Assembly (NCBI GenBank): GCA_028015205.1
Contig: CM051514.1
Location: forward strand, 3,720,001-3,784,000
DNA length: 64,000 nt
Source of the DNA: Mytilisepta virgata
Lineage: Eukaryota; Mollusca; Bivalvia; Mytilida; Mytilidae
Reading direction: 5' to 3'
Part shown: one piece after another, positions 25,301-32,189 of the stretch
Position numbering within the stretch: position 1 is the stretch's first letter
Layout: each line of letters begins with the position of its first letter
Program-made: the position numbers and the translations under genes
Notes under the pieces: generated by a model
The model's input: only the letters and a program-made list of their open reading frames with translations
The model's database searches: none
Told to the model about the DNA's origin: nothing

Positions 25301-27905
25301 TGTTATGGTGTACTTTTACTAACTGGACCTATGTAACATTTCTTGTTATAATGTACGTGGACTAACTACACCTATGTAAAATTTCTTGTTATAGTGTACG
25401 TGGACTAACTACACCTATGTAAAATTTCTTGGTATTCAGTACTTGTACTAGCTATAATTAATGTAATTTCTATACATTAAACATTGCAAAAGCAATGTAA
25501 TAGTTTAAAAGTAGGAAAGGGGGTAAAGTCGTGATACAAGGCAAACACACAGAAAGTAAGGTATACAATTGAAGAATTAAAAAGTACGTAGCAAAAAGAG
25601 AATTACATCAATACAAAATGGTGTCTTTTGGACATTTTACCCTTTTTATATGTAAAAACTAAAGCGTTTGTCAGATGAACTGCTTCAAATGGAGGGAGTG
25701 ACATTTGATGCTATAGAAAAGTGAGCATATCATTCTTTATAAAAAAAAAAAATTCTTGATAAATCAAAAATTAATTTATGTTTCTGATCAATATGTAGAG
25801 GAGATTAATCTTTTTAATTTTATTTCAGGGTGAAAAGCTTGTTCCTTCAAGTGATGGGTGCTGTTACACTTGTGAAGTTGTTGCAGGTTAATATTAAATT
25901 TCTCTAATGTTTGCAATACTTATTGTCCTATTATTCCTTTCAACATTTATATTTACAATTACTCCTTCTTTTTAAATTCTGGATATTGATCTATAAAAAT
26001 TACATTTTTATATTTCATTAAGAACATCAGTTTAACAATGTTGATAGCAGACTTTTTGCGAGAGGTAAATGATAAATATCAGAAATAGAAAACCCAAGCT
26101 TCGATTTGAAGGGGGCACCTAAGAAAATACACTAAAATGGAAAAAGTAATCATTTTTATATATGTGAATAATTCATATCGAATCCTTTATCAACCCAAGG
26201 TCATAATATCAGCCCCAGATCCGACAGGCCTGAGGCTTATAATGAACTGATATGAATATCCAATGTTATGATCTTTTTGGAAAACCTCCGGATATGCCGA
26301 ATGCACACGGAGTTTTCTTTCGATATGATAATAACGGAAGCATGTGATTACGATTTCGTATCAGCTCGCCATTATCATTTTGCAAAATATGTTAAATATG
26401 CATCGTCAAATGTAATTTATTGCACAGTAAAATTTCATACTTATCTAAGCTATAAGTATAATACCGTATCTTGACCGCTGTATCATTAATGTGAATATTT
26501 TTCAGATACATGTAAATTACACACAAAGACGGAGGTATTAGAACGTGATGGATGCGTGTCTGTAGGAAATGTTACATACAATTATTGCGCAGGAGGATGT
26601 GGTGATAGTACTAACAAACCAATGTTACTCCCTGAAGGTTCCGGTTATATCCAATCAATGAATAAGGACTGTTCCTGTTGCACTGGCAATATTCTGACAT
26701 ATGACGTCGTTAAAGTCAGATGTGCAGGTAGTAATCTGGAGATAAACGCAAGGCTACCTGTCATCAGCAAGTGTGAATGCAATAAATGTGCAGTAACAGG
26801 TAATATATATTAATTTAGAATAAATTGAAGTCAGGATAAAAAAAGTTCCCAATAAAAAAAAATTCACAGGATTATTTTATCCAAAACATTAATTTGTTAA
26901 AAGCAATTGTCATTATAAACATACTGCCTTTAGTTGAGGGTGTTATGGTAGGTTACCACACGAAGAAAAAATATCACCCGAGATGGATTCGAGGGTGATA
27001 TTTTTTCTGAGTGTGATATTTTTTCTAAGTTTGGTAATCTACCATCACACCCTCAACTAAAGGAAGTATGTTTTTTATTATACTGAATGCCTTGATCTCA
27101 TCTGGATTAGTTGATGCAGAATAAACAATACTTTTATCACAATGAATTAATCTGTATTTTATGTCAACAATATAATATCAATAAAAACACTTGTGGCAAC
27201 TGTAATGACCTGTTATAGAATTGTAAAAATGCATGTACTTTTCGGGTTTAAGATGAAAACCTGGAATTCTAACAATGTTATGTTGATAAACATTTTTTAC
27301 ATCTATTATGAAAAGTACTCACTACAAAAGTCTTAAATACTTTGTGTGAACACATTTCACTCCTGCCTTTAAACGTTTGATGAAAAAATGATCTATTGTC
27401 ATTATATGGAAATGGAGCAAGAAGAATATGATATAATTTCTTGGTATTTACAAGAAAAGAAATACATTGTTTCAAAAACTGAAAATGAAAAAAGGATTAT
27501 CTGGAAAAAGGTTACAATTTTTTCCCTTGATAATAGAATGTTGTTTTATGTGAAAGAACAGTTCCCAGAAATATTAAAAACTGTTCCGGACTAATATTCC
27601 TAACATTGGACTAATTTTACTAGTAAAATATATCCATGTTTTCTTTTCCTAGAAAAAAGAATCCATTCGAATTATTTACCTAGGAAAAATAATATGGCGG
27701 ACTAATTTTACTAATGGACTTATTTTACTGTTACACATTCATCAACGAGATAACATCCAAACAGATCAGACGTGTCTTTAAATATAAAATAAAGTTTGAT
27801 AATATCATATGCCAAATATCAGCGCAATTATATGTTATCTATTTTTCAGAATTTGAACAAGCACAAAATGAAGCAACAAACTTTATACAACGAAGAAAAC
27901 GATAG
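603..27905 (+). CDS. Secreted mucin / SCO-spondin-like glycoprotein, C-terminal part (27 exons, 5' end outside window)
   Basis: Spliced model: 603-1382, 2009-2788, 3415-4194, 4821-5591, 10496-10537, 11217-11246, 11838-12118, 12748-12901, 13696-14190, 14569-14607, 15468-15642, 15946-15995, 18083-18247, 18953-19096, 19934-20183, 20718-20761, 21178-21253, 21683-21841, 22462-22511, 22893-23060, 23318-23473, 23649-23801, 23988-24187, 24668-24775, 25829-25886, 26506-26799, 27850-27905. Exon lengths sum to 6,458 nt and stay open across every junction to a TAG, about 2,151 residues. Domain order is PTS mucin, unknown domain, PTS, VWC-like, TSP1 x2, TIL/VWC, TSP1, VWC, TSP1 x3, TIL/VWC, CTCK. By family, PTS tracts are O-glycosylated and CTCK knots mediate dimerisation of mucins, VWF and SCO-spondin. 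I infer a secreted extracellular polymer or mucus/matrix protein. Signal peptide and any VWD domains would lie upstream, outside the window. Exact orthology is unknown. Confidence 0.85.
2009..2788 (+). CDS. PTS mucin exon, tandem copy 2
   Basis: Same exon as 603-1382, exactly 1,406 bp downstream, 780 nt, phase 1-1. Only a few substitutions are visible against copy 1, for example an Ala-Pro to Ala-Arg change near 2305 (GCACCA to GCACGA) and Met to Thr in the last repeat. The near identity extends through the flanking introns, so the duplication is recent or is being homogenised. Confidence 0.85.
3415..4194 (+). CDS. PTS mucin exon, tandem copy 3
   Basis: Third copy, 1,406 bp after copy 2, 780 nt, phase 1-1, with TTTTAG acceptor and GTAAGT donor conserved. 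It differs from its neighbours by isolated substitutions, for example CCACCTACTACA near 3865 where the others have CCAACTACTACA. Confidence 0.85.
4821..5591 (+). CDS. PTS mucin exon, divergent tandem copy 4
   Basis: Fourth copy, starting 1,406 bp after copy 3, but 771 nt and rearranged inside. Some 57-bp repeats are replaced by a variant block of the type VSASTTSTPTTTAVPTT, present twice, and a unique stretch (GKEILSTSVTLTTTGAS) precedes the shared tail. The donor is GTACGT at 5592 rather than GTAAGT. Phase 1-1 is kept. Being the last copy and the most different, it probably represents the older end of the array. Confidence 0.82.
6060..7220. repeat. Diverged tandem array, about 134-bp period
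   Basis: Recurrent blocks contain CGTATATTTTCTT, CCCCATGG, AAGACGCACCAAATGACA and CATAAACCGTTAAAATCCCC, for example at 6371 and 6505 (134 bp apart). Copies become more divergent towards 7200. A richer-in-GC insert of about 120 bp (6606-6725, with GCGGCGCTGAGAGCGCTGCG) interrupts the array. No coding signal. Confidence 0.65.
8420..9220. repeat. Palindromic TGTCTATCCTGTTAC repeat cluster
   Basis: The 15-mer TGTCTATCCTGTTAC or its complement GTAACAGGATAGACA recurs many times. At 8613-8654 it forms a perfect 16-bp inverted repeat around a 10-nt spacer; at 8826-8866 a second one has one mismatch. Two blocks near 8540-8660 and 8755-8870 share the flank AATCAATAAACATATAATTT, so the whole roughly 210-bp segment is duplicated. 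A single copy lies at 9205-9220. Confidence 0.75.
10496..10537 (+). CDS. Short PTS exon (14 codons)
   Basis: Acceptor TTTTACAG and donor GTATGA, 42 nt, phase 1-1. It encodes VSITTATSTVSTPS, continuing the mucin composition. The call rests on phase, splice sites and composition only. Confidence 0.6.
11217..11246 (+). CDS. Micro-exon (10 codons) with a GC donor
   Basis: Acceptor TCTTTTCAG; 30 nt, phase 1-1, encoding ATTVATTTLA. The exon end CAG is followed by GCAAGT, which is the consensus of the rare GC-AG intron class. Composition and phase fit the PTS region. Confidence 0.55.
11838..12118 (+). CDS. Exon for first half of an unidentified domain
   Basis: Acceptor TTTGCAG, donor GTAAGT at 12119; 281 nt, phase 1 to phase 0. 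It starts GVCDNPKTVDYEGR and holds an N-glycosylation sequon (NGS) and alternating hydrophobic strands (NVIFVDGTF, KITISLIDVNGKIIS). Together with 12748-12901 it makes about 145 residues with one Cys near each end (VCDN and VCYLP), suggesting a disulfide-closed beta-sandwich. I do not recognise the family; a galactose-binding or discoidin-like fold is a guess. Confidence 0.8.
12748..12901 (+). CDS. Exon for second half of the unidentified domain
   Basis: Acceptor TTTTCTACAG, donor GTAATA; 154 nt, phase 0 to 1. It encodes KSYLDKDMTKTFALDF through EIRVCYLP, with sequon NVT. The pattern of short strands and the closing Cys fits the second sheet of a beta-sandwich. It joins in frame to the PTS exon at 13696. 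Confidence 0.8.
13696..14190 (+). CDS. Second PTS mucin exon (TTTGPS repeats)
   Basis: Acceptor GACTTCAG, donor GTAAGT at 14191; 495 nt (165 codons), phase 1-1. The first 110 codons are imperfect 8-residue repeats of the type TTTGPSVT, with Gly-Pro in place of the Ala-Pro of the first PTS block. The rest is irregular Thr/Ser/Pro. The repeats were derived independently from those at 603-5591. The antisense open frame here is a shadow. Confidence 0.88.
14569..14607 (+). CDS. Short PTS exon at the edge of a minisatellite
   Basis: Acceptor TTTATTTCAG, donor GTAAGA at 14608; 39 nt, phase 1-1, encoding VTTVTVTLSTTTP. Its 3' half and donor are the first unit of the 42-bp minisatellite that follows, so several further CAG|GTAAG donors exist downstream; the one at 14650 is in frame. 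Confidence 0.6.
14590..15114 (+). repeat. 42-bp minisatellite carrying splice signals
   Basis: About twelve copies of a 42-bp unit, GTAAGAATTCTGTGACAG then TTACCTTATCTACTAC then TACCCCAG. Each full unit contains an acceptor-like ACAG and a strong donor CAG|GTAAG, 24 nt apart. The first unit is the end of the exon at 14569-14607. A one-base insertion in the third unit (donor at 14693) breaks the frame. Later units have degenerate donors (GTTAGA, GTATGA, AGTAAG). Confidence 0.85.
15468..15642 (+). CDS. VWC-like module, first exon
   Basis: Acceptor CATTTAAG, donor GTAATG at 15643; 175 nt, phase 1 to 2. It encodes VPCTFTKEAFFDNFGYETD through ANCSN and the first two bases of a Cys codon. With the next exon it gives C-S-N-C-S-C-V-E-G-G-K-V-E-C, the CxxCxC...C signature of VWC modules. 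The polypyrimidine tract is weak, but the frame joins exactly. Confidence 0.78.
15946..15995 (+). CDS. VWC-like module, second exon
   Basis: Acceptor AAATTTTAG, donor GTAAGT; 50 nt, phase 2 to 1. It encodes CSCVEGGKVECVIGTCT. The intron splits the second Cys codon of CxxCxC, the same position as at 20183/20718 and 21841/22462. Confidence 0.78.
16060..17255. repeat. 27-bp AT-rich minisatellite in an intron
   Basis: About 1.2 kb of a 27-bp unit, GAAATAATTACTAGACACAC then TATAGGT, with variants (AATTAACGACACAC, shortened 22-24 bp forms). It fills most of the intron 15996-18082. The repeated ATAATTA core makes it very AT-rich. Small antisense frames rich in Ser, Asn, Tyr and Ile come only from the repeat. 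Confidence 0.9.
18083..18247 (+). CDS. Thrombospondin type-1 repeat 1
   Basis: Acceptor ATCTTTTAG, donor GTAATT at 18248; 165 nt, phase 1-1. TSP1 signature WSEWSDCSKSCDNGAKSRTR followed by spaced cysteines (RC, DC, LC). One exon equals one domain. By family, WxxWxxC tryptophans stack with arginines and can be C-mannosylated. Confidence 0.9.
18953..19096 (+). CDS. Thrombospondin type-1 repeat 2
   Basis: Acceptor TTAAATAG, donor GTGAGT; 144 nt, phase 1-1. It encodes TTPFCETWSEWSHCSSTDC, then TVGKKTRERNC through EPCIGDIC. The WSEWSxC core, RxR motif and six cysteines are present. A +1-frame ORF over the same place (18968-19156) is a shadow. Confidence 0.88.
19934..20183 (+). CDS. TIL domain plus start of VWC module
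   Basis: Acceptor TTTTAATCCAG, donor GTAAGG at 20184; 250 nt, phase 1 to 2. Cys-rich TIL (trypsin-inhibitor-like) pattern: CVQQCPGTC, then CIEPDDCEPGCGCPEGEV, DGGNCVKEAECPC. It then runs into a VWC-like start (GVTIAENFTVPGGKCEE). One sequon, NFT. TIL-VWC pairs are typical of VWF, mucins and SCO-spondin. Confidence 0.9.
20718..20761 (+). CDS. VWC module, closing exon
   Basis: Acceptor TTTTTTGTAG, donor GTAAGT; 44 nt, phase 2 to 1. It completes CEECKCSMGSISCYDLPDC with the preceding exon and the next Cys codon. The intron again falls inside the CxC Cys codon. Confidence 0.8.
21178..21253 (+). CDS. Thrombospondin type-1 repeat 3, first exon
   Basis: Acceptor CTTTATTTAG, donor GTATGT; 76 nt, phase 1 to 2. 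It encodes CCEWEEWGSWGECSSSCEDG then TRSRHR. This is the only TSP1 in the gene split by an intron; its second half is in the next exon. Confidence 0.85.
21683..21841 (+). CDS. TSP1 repeat 3 end plus start of VWC module
   Basis: Acceptor TTTTTAAAAG, donor GTAAGT at 21842; 159 nt, phase 2 to 2. It starts QLLKGELPDCGRNMETELC, closing the TSP1, then PPVPPDECIQCVVNGIPYTY and SIDDGNECTK of a VWC module. The acceptor tract is T-rich but ends AAAAG. Confidence 0.82.
22462..22511 (+). CDS. VWC module, closing exon
   Basis: Acceptor TTTTTTTTCAG, donor GTAAGC; 50 nt, phase 2 to 1. It encodes CYCLSTGKFCEPDNSKN, closing the module begun at 21683. Third instance of a phase-2 intron inside the CxC of a VWC module. 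Confidence 0.82.
22893..23060 (+). CDS. Thrombospondin type-1 repeat 4
   Basis: Acceptor TCTATTCCAG, donor GTAAGT; 168 nt, phase 1-1. It encodes VPGVWSTWSEWSVCTKTCNG, then GQRIRTRNCNDPVPKC through ENCNADIS. Three tryptophans (WSTWSEW) and six cysteines are intact; sequon NNT. Confidence 0.92.
23318..23473 (+). CDS. Thrombospondin type-1 repeat 5
   Basis: Acceptor TATGATAG, donor GTAAGT at 23474; 156 nt, phase 1-1. It encodes CCTLTEWSEWGECTVTCGDG, then TQIRQRDY through KPCNVGS. The polypyrimidine tract is AT-rich, but domain and phase fit. Confidence 0.9.
23649..23801 (+). CDS. Thrombospondin type-1 repeat 6
   Basis: Acceptor TTCTCTTAG, donor GTAAGT at 23802; 153 nt, phase 1-1. It encodes CECVYDEWTSWSTCTASCGL, then GYKDRRKDL through CYEGDC. 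Core WTSWSTC is intact; the Arg layer is replaced by KDRRK. Confidence 0.9.
23988..24187 (+). CDS. Second TIL domain
   Basis: Acceptor TTTTTTCTCAG, donor GTAAAT at 24188; 200 nt, phase 1 to 0. Cys-rich: ICDKDHERWTNYSYCQQTC, then CSEVQQGCICEEGYF, NNICVLEKDCVC. The GCxCxxGY and xxCVxxxxCxC spacing is typical of TIL. Sequon NYS. Confidence 0.88.
24668..24775 (+). CDS. VWC module, first exon
   Basis: Acceptor TTGAATTTCAG, donor GTAAGC; 108 nt, phase 0-0. It encodes NGETWTNPDNKCEQCECVDS then EIKCYRKCEEIQSCLP. The CxxCxC signature is contained in one exon here, unlike the three split VWC modules upstream. Confidence 0.88.
24776..25828 (+). repeat. Intron with 43-bp minisatellite (24830-25450)
   Basis: About fourteen copies of a 43-bp unit built on ACACCTATGTAACATT, CTTGTTATAGTGTAC and TGGACTAGCT; for example CTATGTAAC at 25111 and 25154. 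Shortened forms alternate with full ones, giving a higher-order pattern. The rest of the intron (25450-25828) holds nothing recognisable. Confidence 0.8.
25829..25886 (+). CDS. VWC module, closing exon
   Basis: Acceptor TTTTATTTCAG, donor GTTAAT; 58 nt, phase 0 to 1. It encodes GEKLVPSSDGCCYTCEVVA, the C-terminal CCYTC signature of a VWC domain. The donor GTTAAT is weak. Confidence 0.8.
26506..26799 (+). CDS. C-terminal cystine knot (CTCK) domain
   Basis: Acceptor ATTTTTCAG, donor GTAATA at 26800; 294 nt (98 codons), phase 1-1. Eleven cysteines in CTCK order: DTCKLH, GCVSVG, YCAGGCG (CxGGC ring), DCSCCTG, VRCAG and KCECNKC. By family, this domain dimerises mucins, VWF, SCO-spondin and norrin through the knot. 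If the donor is not used, translation stops seven codons on (GNIY then TAA), and AATAAA lies nearby at about 26,850, so a shorter transcript is possible. Confidence 0.92.
26920..27070. mobile_element. Small foldback element in the last intron
   Basis: 151 bp with long imperfect inverted ends: CATACTGCCTTTAGTTGAGG on the left against CATACTTCCTTTAGTTGAGG read from the right, continuing into GTAGGTTACCA / GTAGATTACCA and AGAAAAAATATCACCC. The size and structure are those of a small MITE or foldback repeat. No target duplication is obvious. Confidence 0.7.
27850..27905 (+). CDS. Terminal exon: short basic tail and stop
   Basis: Acceptor TCTATTTTTCAG; 56 nt from phase 1 to TAG. It encodes EFEQAQNEATNFIQRRKR. 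The protein would end in the basic run RRKR after the cystine knot. Support is splice-site quality, phase and the poly(A) signal about 130 nt downstream; there is no domain to confirm it. Confidence 0.55.
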
Positions 27906-28034
27906 GAAATAATGGACCCGACCATTTTAATTTGTATTGTCCATGACTGTCTTCTATGTTACTTTAAATGTTTTGTTAATAACGCGGTTATTTATATGAT
28001 TTTTCTCTGTTATTTGTTTCTAAATGGTGTGTAG

Positions 28035-28040
28035 AATAAA
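28035..28040 (+). other. Poly(A) signal AATAAA of the mucin-like gene
   Basis: AATAAA about 130 nt after the TAG, within AGAATAAAATGTGC. It is the first canonical signal downstream of the last exon. It marks the probable 3' end near 28,060. Confidence 0.55.
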
Positions 28041-28859
28041 ATGTGCAAACATCTGTCTTGAGAATGAATTATAACAGGGACCCATACAATTACTACAAAT
28101 GCTTTCAAATAACTCTATATATTCTAATTAAATTTGATTTGTACGTATTCATTTGGCCTAATCGGGACTGAATGCTTTATGGTCCTTACCCTAGACATAA
28201 GTTTGAAAAAATAAGTTGACCACCTAAGGACTATTCCAACAAAATTTTGTCTCAATTGCCCAAGTTGTTTCAGATTGGAAGATTTTTAAATCTTTTTTTG
28301 CTAATTTTGTTTCTATTCTTAGTTACGGTGGCCATATTGGTCAGAGGTCCGGATCCCCAAACATAATTTTGCAATGAGACCACCTAAGGACCGTTCCATC
28401 AAACTTTGGTCTCAACTGGCCCAGTTGATTCAGAGGAGAATATTTCTAAATATTTTTGGCAAGTAAATACTACAGAACATTAACAAAAAACCATACTTCA
28501 ATTCTTGTTTCGGGGCAGACCTAAACAAATTCTTCGTAATTCACTAATAATGAATCATAAGACGATATCTGAGAGTCTTGTGGTCGTTGTCATTAACGTT
28601 CCGCAGCTAAATTTAGAAATAAGCATGCATACTATTAAGGCAAACTGCACTAGATACATTTGTATATATGCATTCTCAAATAATCGGAACTCAAAATATG
28701 ACTGCACTCCATGTTTTACAACATGCTTTATAAGTATAAAATTAATATCAAATGAGAGCAAACACTTATAATGGACGACCATTCTATTTTCTATTGTTGG
28801 TTGGATGGTTGAATGTAGTTTTACTTCACTCTTAACACAAGTACCTATCATATTATATG

Positions 28860-28985
28860 TAGTACCCTGAGAGAGAACCACAGATCTGAGACTAGAAAAC
28901 CGACAATCATTGTCAATTAGAATCGGAGCAGAGCACACCTCACCAAAGTTTGATTCGAAGTTGCATTGCCAATAACTCGGGTACA
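28860..28985 (-). mobile_element. Decayed SINE fragment
   Basis: Matches the body of the SINE at 47999-48262 in the same orientation: GAGAGAACCAC, then CCGACAATCATTGTCAATTAG against GGCAATCCTTGTCAATTTAG, then ATCGGAG and GCACACCTC. The tRNA-like head is lost. The open frames across 28505-28986 on both strands are chance. Confidence 0.6.
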
Positions 28986-29454
28986 AATATCTAGTTTACG
29001 TTTATTCTACTAATTTGTTTTTTTTTACCAAATGGATTGACGTCTTTAATTTTTACTGTCGTCTCACTGATACTACCGATTTTTAATTTAAAATCAATAC
29101 ACGATATCTTAAGAAACCCTGTGTGGGAATATTAATGTTGACAGCATCAGACCCAACGGTTGTGAGAACTTAAATTATCTAGTTTTACTGTGAAACGAGC
29201 ACCTAATTAATTATGTACTGTCCACTTAAATTAATTAGCCAGCGGTCAACCTTTTGGTAGGCATAATGTATCGGTTTTTATAGTGTGTTTTTCTATCAGG
29301 GGCGTTTGGTTACCCATAAAACTGGATTAACCTCCACTGTCTGTACCAAGTCAGGCTATCTTGACTCTCCGTGTATGTTATGTTATGTTTGTGTTTTGTA
29401 CTCTGTTTTTTTTTTTTTTACAAGAAAGACCTGAACATGGTCTTAGTTGGGTGC

Positions 29455-29750
29455 TTTAATGGATGGATCAATTATTGGTTAACGTCCAGATGCAATCATT
29501 AAATGCATATCAGGACGAGAATATGTTGATATGATATGAATATGACGCCTGCTTTGTACTAGACCGACACGCTAACGTGCTAGCCAACCAGGTAACTGTC
29601 TACAAGAAGACATCTCACCCAATTCGGTCACATATTACTGACTCCGAGCCGACCAGTCCTTTGTGCTTACTTCTAGATCGCTTGCAAATACAAATTTTAA
29701 TGTCTGGTTTGACCCAGGTGAGCACCCTGCCACGAGACCACAGATGTGGT
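29455..29750 (-). mobile_element. Decayed tRNA-derived SINE, full length
   Basis: Reverse complement of the SINE at 46292-46644, aligned block by block: tail GGATGGATCAATTATTGGTT and ACGTCCAG at 29463-29492, CATATCAGGACGAGAATATG, TTTGTACTAG, AGGTAACTGTCTACAAGAAG, TGACTCCGAGCCGACCAGT, and the head GGTTTGACCCAGG...CACGAGACCA. Older than the 46-kb copy by the number of differences. Confidence 0.75.
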
Positions 29751-29902
29751 GATGCTTTCATGGATTGCTATGAAATTAGTAACCTTGCATGTTATTTTTT
29801 TGATTATGTCTCACTCTATAGTATCGTGAATACATTACTAAACGTCCAACGGAAATCATAAAAATCACTTTCATCAGGTTACAGTATAATTTAAACACAG
29901 TC

Positions 29903-30120
29903 ATATGGCTATTTCGCCCCCTCCTTTCTTCTAATTTTTTATTTTTTTTTTTACCGAAGTTGGTTTATCACCGCCGCCCTTAGAATTGCACTTTTTCTGA
30001 CGAACGATCAAAGGGAACGTTCGAAACCCCTGCCAAAGTAGCCACATGGCTCTTTCGCCCCCTCCTTTCTTGTGATTTTTAATTTTTTACCGAAGTTGAT
30101 TTATCACTGCTGTATTTACT
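29903..30120. repeat. Two-copy direct repeat, 140-bp period
   Basis: ATGGCTATTTCGCCCCCTCC at about 29904 and ATGGCTCTTTCGCCCCCTCC at about 30044, each followed by TTTCTT, a T-rich run and ACCGAAGTTGRTTTATCAC. No function visible. Confidence 0.6.
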
Positions 30121-30129
30121 AGTCGGTTT

Positions 30130-30526
30130 TGACAATATCAAGATACCTCTTCAAACTTGATATTTACCTCAATAACATTCAATAAAGTTAAAGGAGAGAC
30201 CAACCAAGTAATTCCAGCAGGACATACTCCTCCAGGAAATATCTCATCATCCGTCTCAAATTCCCGTGTGAATTCAATCTTGTTTTGATAATCATGACTT
30301 ATGGAATTTCTGGTTTCCAAATATTCTGTAAATGTTGTTTCACTTTTATAACACGAGATGTATGAAGTTGAAGAAAACACCCCCCCCCCCCGACAAATAG
30401 TCGAATGGTTAATGTGGACTTACATTTATCCTTGAATTTTAAAATTTGGAAGTCATTACCGGGAGAGTGTAAAATCTCACCGTTGATTTCAAAGGGTCTT
30501 TTTTTTATCATATCTAGTTTAATCAT
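30130..30526 (-). other. Unrecognised coding-like remnant interrupted by poly-C
   Basis: Two overlapping antisense frames (30138-30380 and 30299-30526) read as one protein-like stretch if the C-run at 30379-30390 is passed. The composition is balanced (ISHDYQNKIEFTREFETDDE, IFPGGVCPAGITWLVSPLTL) and less biased than chance frames nearby. It ends at a GAG|GTAAAT that could be a donor. It could be an exon, or part of the viral-like remnant to its right. I do not recognise it. Confidence 0.25.
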
Positions 30527-30539
30527 TTGCCGGAAGAGT

Positions 30540-31385
30540 AGATGCCTGCCCGTACAGTGTCATCGCGTTCATTGGTGAAAAGATCACGTGGTACTCAAAT
30601 TCAAAATCTGATTGGCTAAGGGCACCACGTGCCCCGTCCACCATGTTGATTGGTCGTTACCCACGTGGTATAGATCTGTCAGTCAAACCTCCCATTGTCC
30701 GTGGTCACGCGATTGACACGTCAATCAATGATGCCATACAACCCATCAACAATGGGAGTTGCGTATCAGACATTCCATCCTTTGTGTAAAAGTCTCTCAT
30801 CACCGTCTATTCCGCTGATTGGTTGAAAATTCAAAATAACGTATTGGTAACAGCAAAAGTGGTTATTTCATAAATTTTTGTGGATGCCATACGAAATATT
30901 GTGGAACTAGGAACAAGATTGTACCATTTCATGAATGTTCTGTGGAATTTTATAAAACAAAGAGGACTTCCAAAAAGGACCACCTAACAGCAAGATGAGT
31001 GATATTTCATATAGTTTTCTGGACTATTAATGACAGTAAAGATAAGGACATTTGCTATCATGGGTTTACAAATAAAAATAAATCATGAAACAATGAAATT
31101 ATATTGGGTTATACATTTGCAGATGGCATATTTCGTTGAAAACAATGTTTAATTTATCATACCTGAATGACAAGAGAACACTTTAAATCCAACGAAATAT
31201 ACATTTTCAGTAAACAAAACCCGTGGTCAATAAATAACGTTCGCTGAATATCAGTTTCTTGGGATGAATAATACACCTTCTGGCAGATAGTATATCATGC
31301 AAGAGGGAATGCTTGGATCGGAAATCTATACTGTTTCAACTTCTTTTTATGTACGTCACTCGTGGGTACGTTCCCTTGCAAGATG
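30540..31385. other. No gene seen; CACGTG-rich stretch
   Basis: The segment 30585-30680 contains CACGTG three times (CACGTGGTACTC, CACGTGCCCC, CCACGTGGTA) in unusually GC-rich sequence for this window, followed by AT-rich DNA. It may belong to the Polinton remnant. No open frame of note. Confidence 0.4.
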
Positions 31386-31634
31386 TTAAAGGGTACTATG
31401 TATCTGGGATAAGGCTTCCAACTGTTCGTCCGTGACATATTGAATGAGTGCCTTCCTCTGTCTGGGTGGACACTTATACAGTAACTTCAAGAAAGCGGTC
31501 TGTCGTGCGATTCGTCTGCTTGCCATCACCAAAATGGTTACTTGTAGTTCCTCTATACACGGTGACGTCCTTCCCGGGGAAAATTTTGATGTGTAATTGA
31601 TATTTCTTTTCTGTGTGTGGTGATAGGTCGACAA
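31386..31634 (-). pseudogene. Small helical protein of the Polinton-like remnant
   Basis: 82 codons open. The second half, MASRRIARQTAFLKLLYKCP then PRQRKALIQYVTDEQLEALS, shows the pattern LLxxxPxQRKALIxxxTxxQLxALSxI, which I associate with a small uncharacterised protein common in Polinton/Maverick and adintovirus-like elements. It lies directly downstream of the packaging ATPase pieces on the same strand. Family assignment is from memory of the pattern, so moderate. Confidence 0.45.
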
Positions 31635-31689
31635 TTAGTATCCGTACCGTTTCTATGTAGCCTTTTCGTATGCCGTTTTTAAATAGTTG

Positions 31690-32135
31690 TTCTGACCCGG
31701 TAGGATCTGCGATCCAAAGGTCTAGAATCCCTGTGGTTTCTAAACAAGACGACGTAGGCGCAATTCAAGGAAATACATCTGGCATATTTTCCCGGTGGAT
31801 AGAGATTATGTGCTAGAAAGATCACTGTTACCTTCCTGTGGTGTGACGTTACGCTAAAAAGATGGACAATATCACGTCGTCTATCCCTTCGGAATAAGTC
31901 TCCACGTCTTCACTGCTGGGTAACCCCTCGTGAAATACGATATTTGGAACTGTTTGCTTCATGACTTCGAAGAAGGGCTGGTATTCAGAATAGGCATACA
32001 CAATTCTGTGCGGGTGTGGTAAACATGTCGTTTGCATTTTCTAATAGCCGTTTGGTAAAATACGTTTTTTTCCAGACTGAGTACATCCGCTGATGAGAAG
32101 GAAATGGTAATAGGCTCTCCGTCCCCCAACACTCC
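31690..32135 (-). pseudogene. Packaging ATPase (FtsK/HerA type) remnant, Polinton-like
   Basis: Three pieces in order on the minus strand. A Walker A motif GCTQSGK lies near 32,070-32,095 and is followed by a seven-A run where the frame is lost. The piece 31849-32037 holds RIVYAYSEYQPFFEVMKQ and ends in VPNIVFHEGLP. A third piece near 31,715-31,855 holds HHRKVTVIFLAHNLYPPGKY and a following SLN. This order and wording fit the genome-packaging ATPases of Polintons, adintoviruses and virophages. At least two frameshifts separate the pieces, so it is dead. Confidence 0.7.
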
Positions 32136-32189
32136 CTCCTAATAGTTTGCCGGTCGGAATGGGAATAACGACAATCTTATGGTTTTATT

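Noticed and set aside
28505..28986. Overlapping ORFs on both strands near 28.5-29 kb
   Set aside because: No protein motif; the right-hand part is a decayed SINE.
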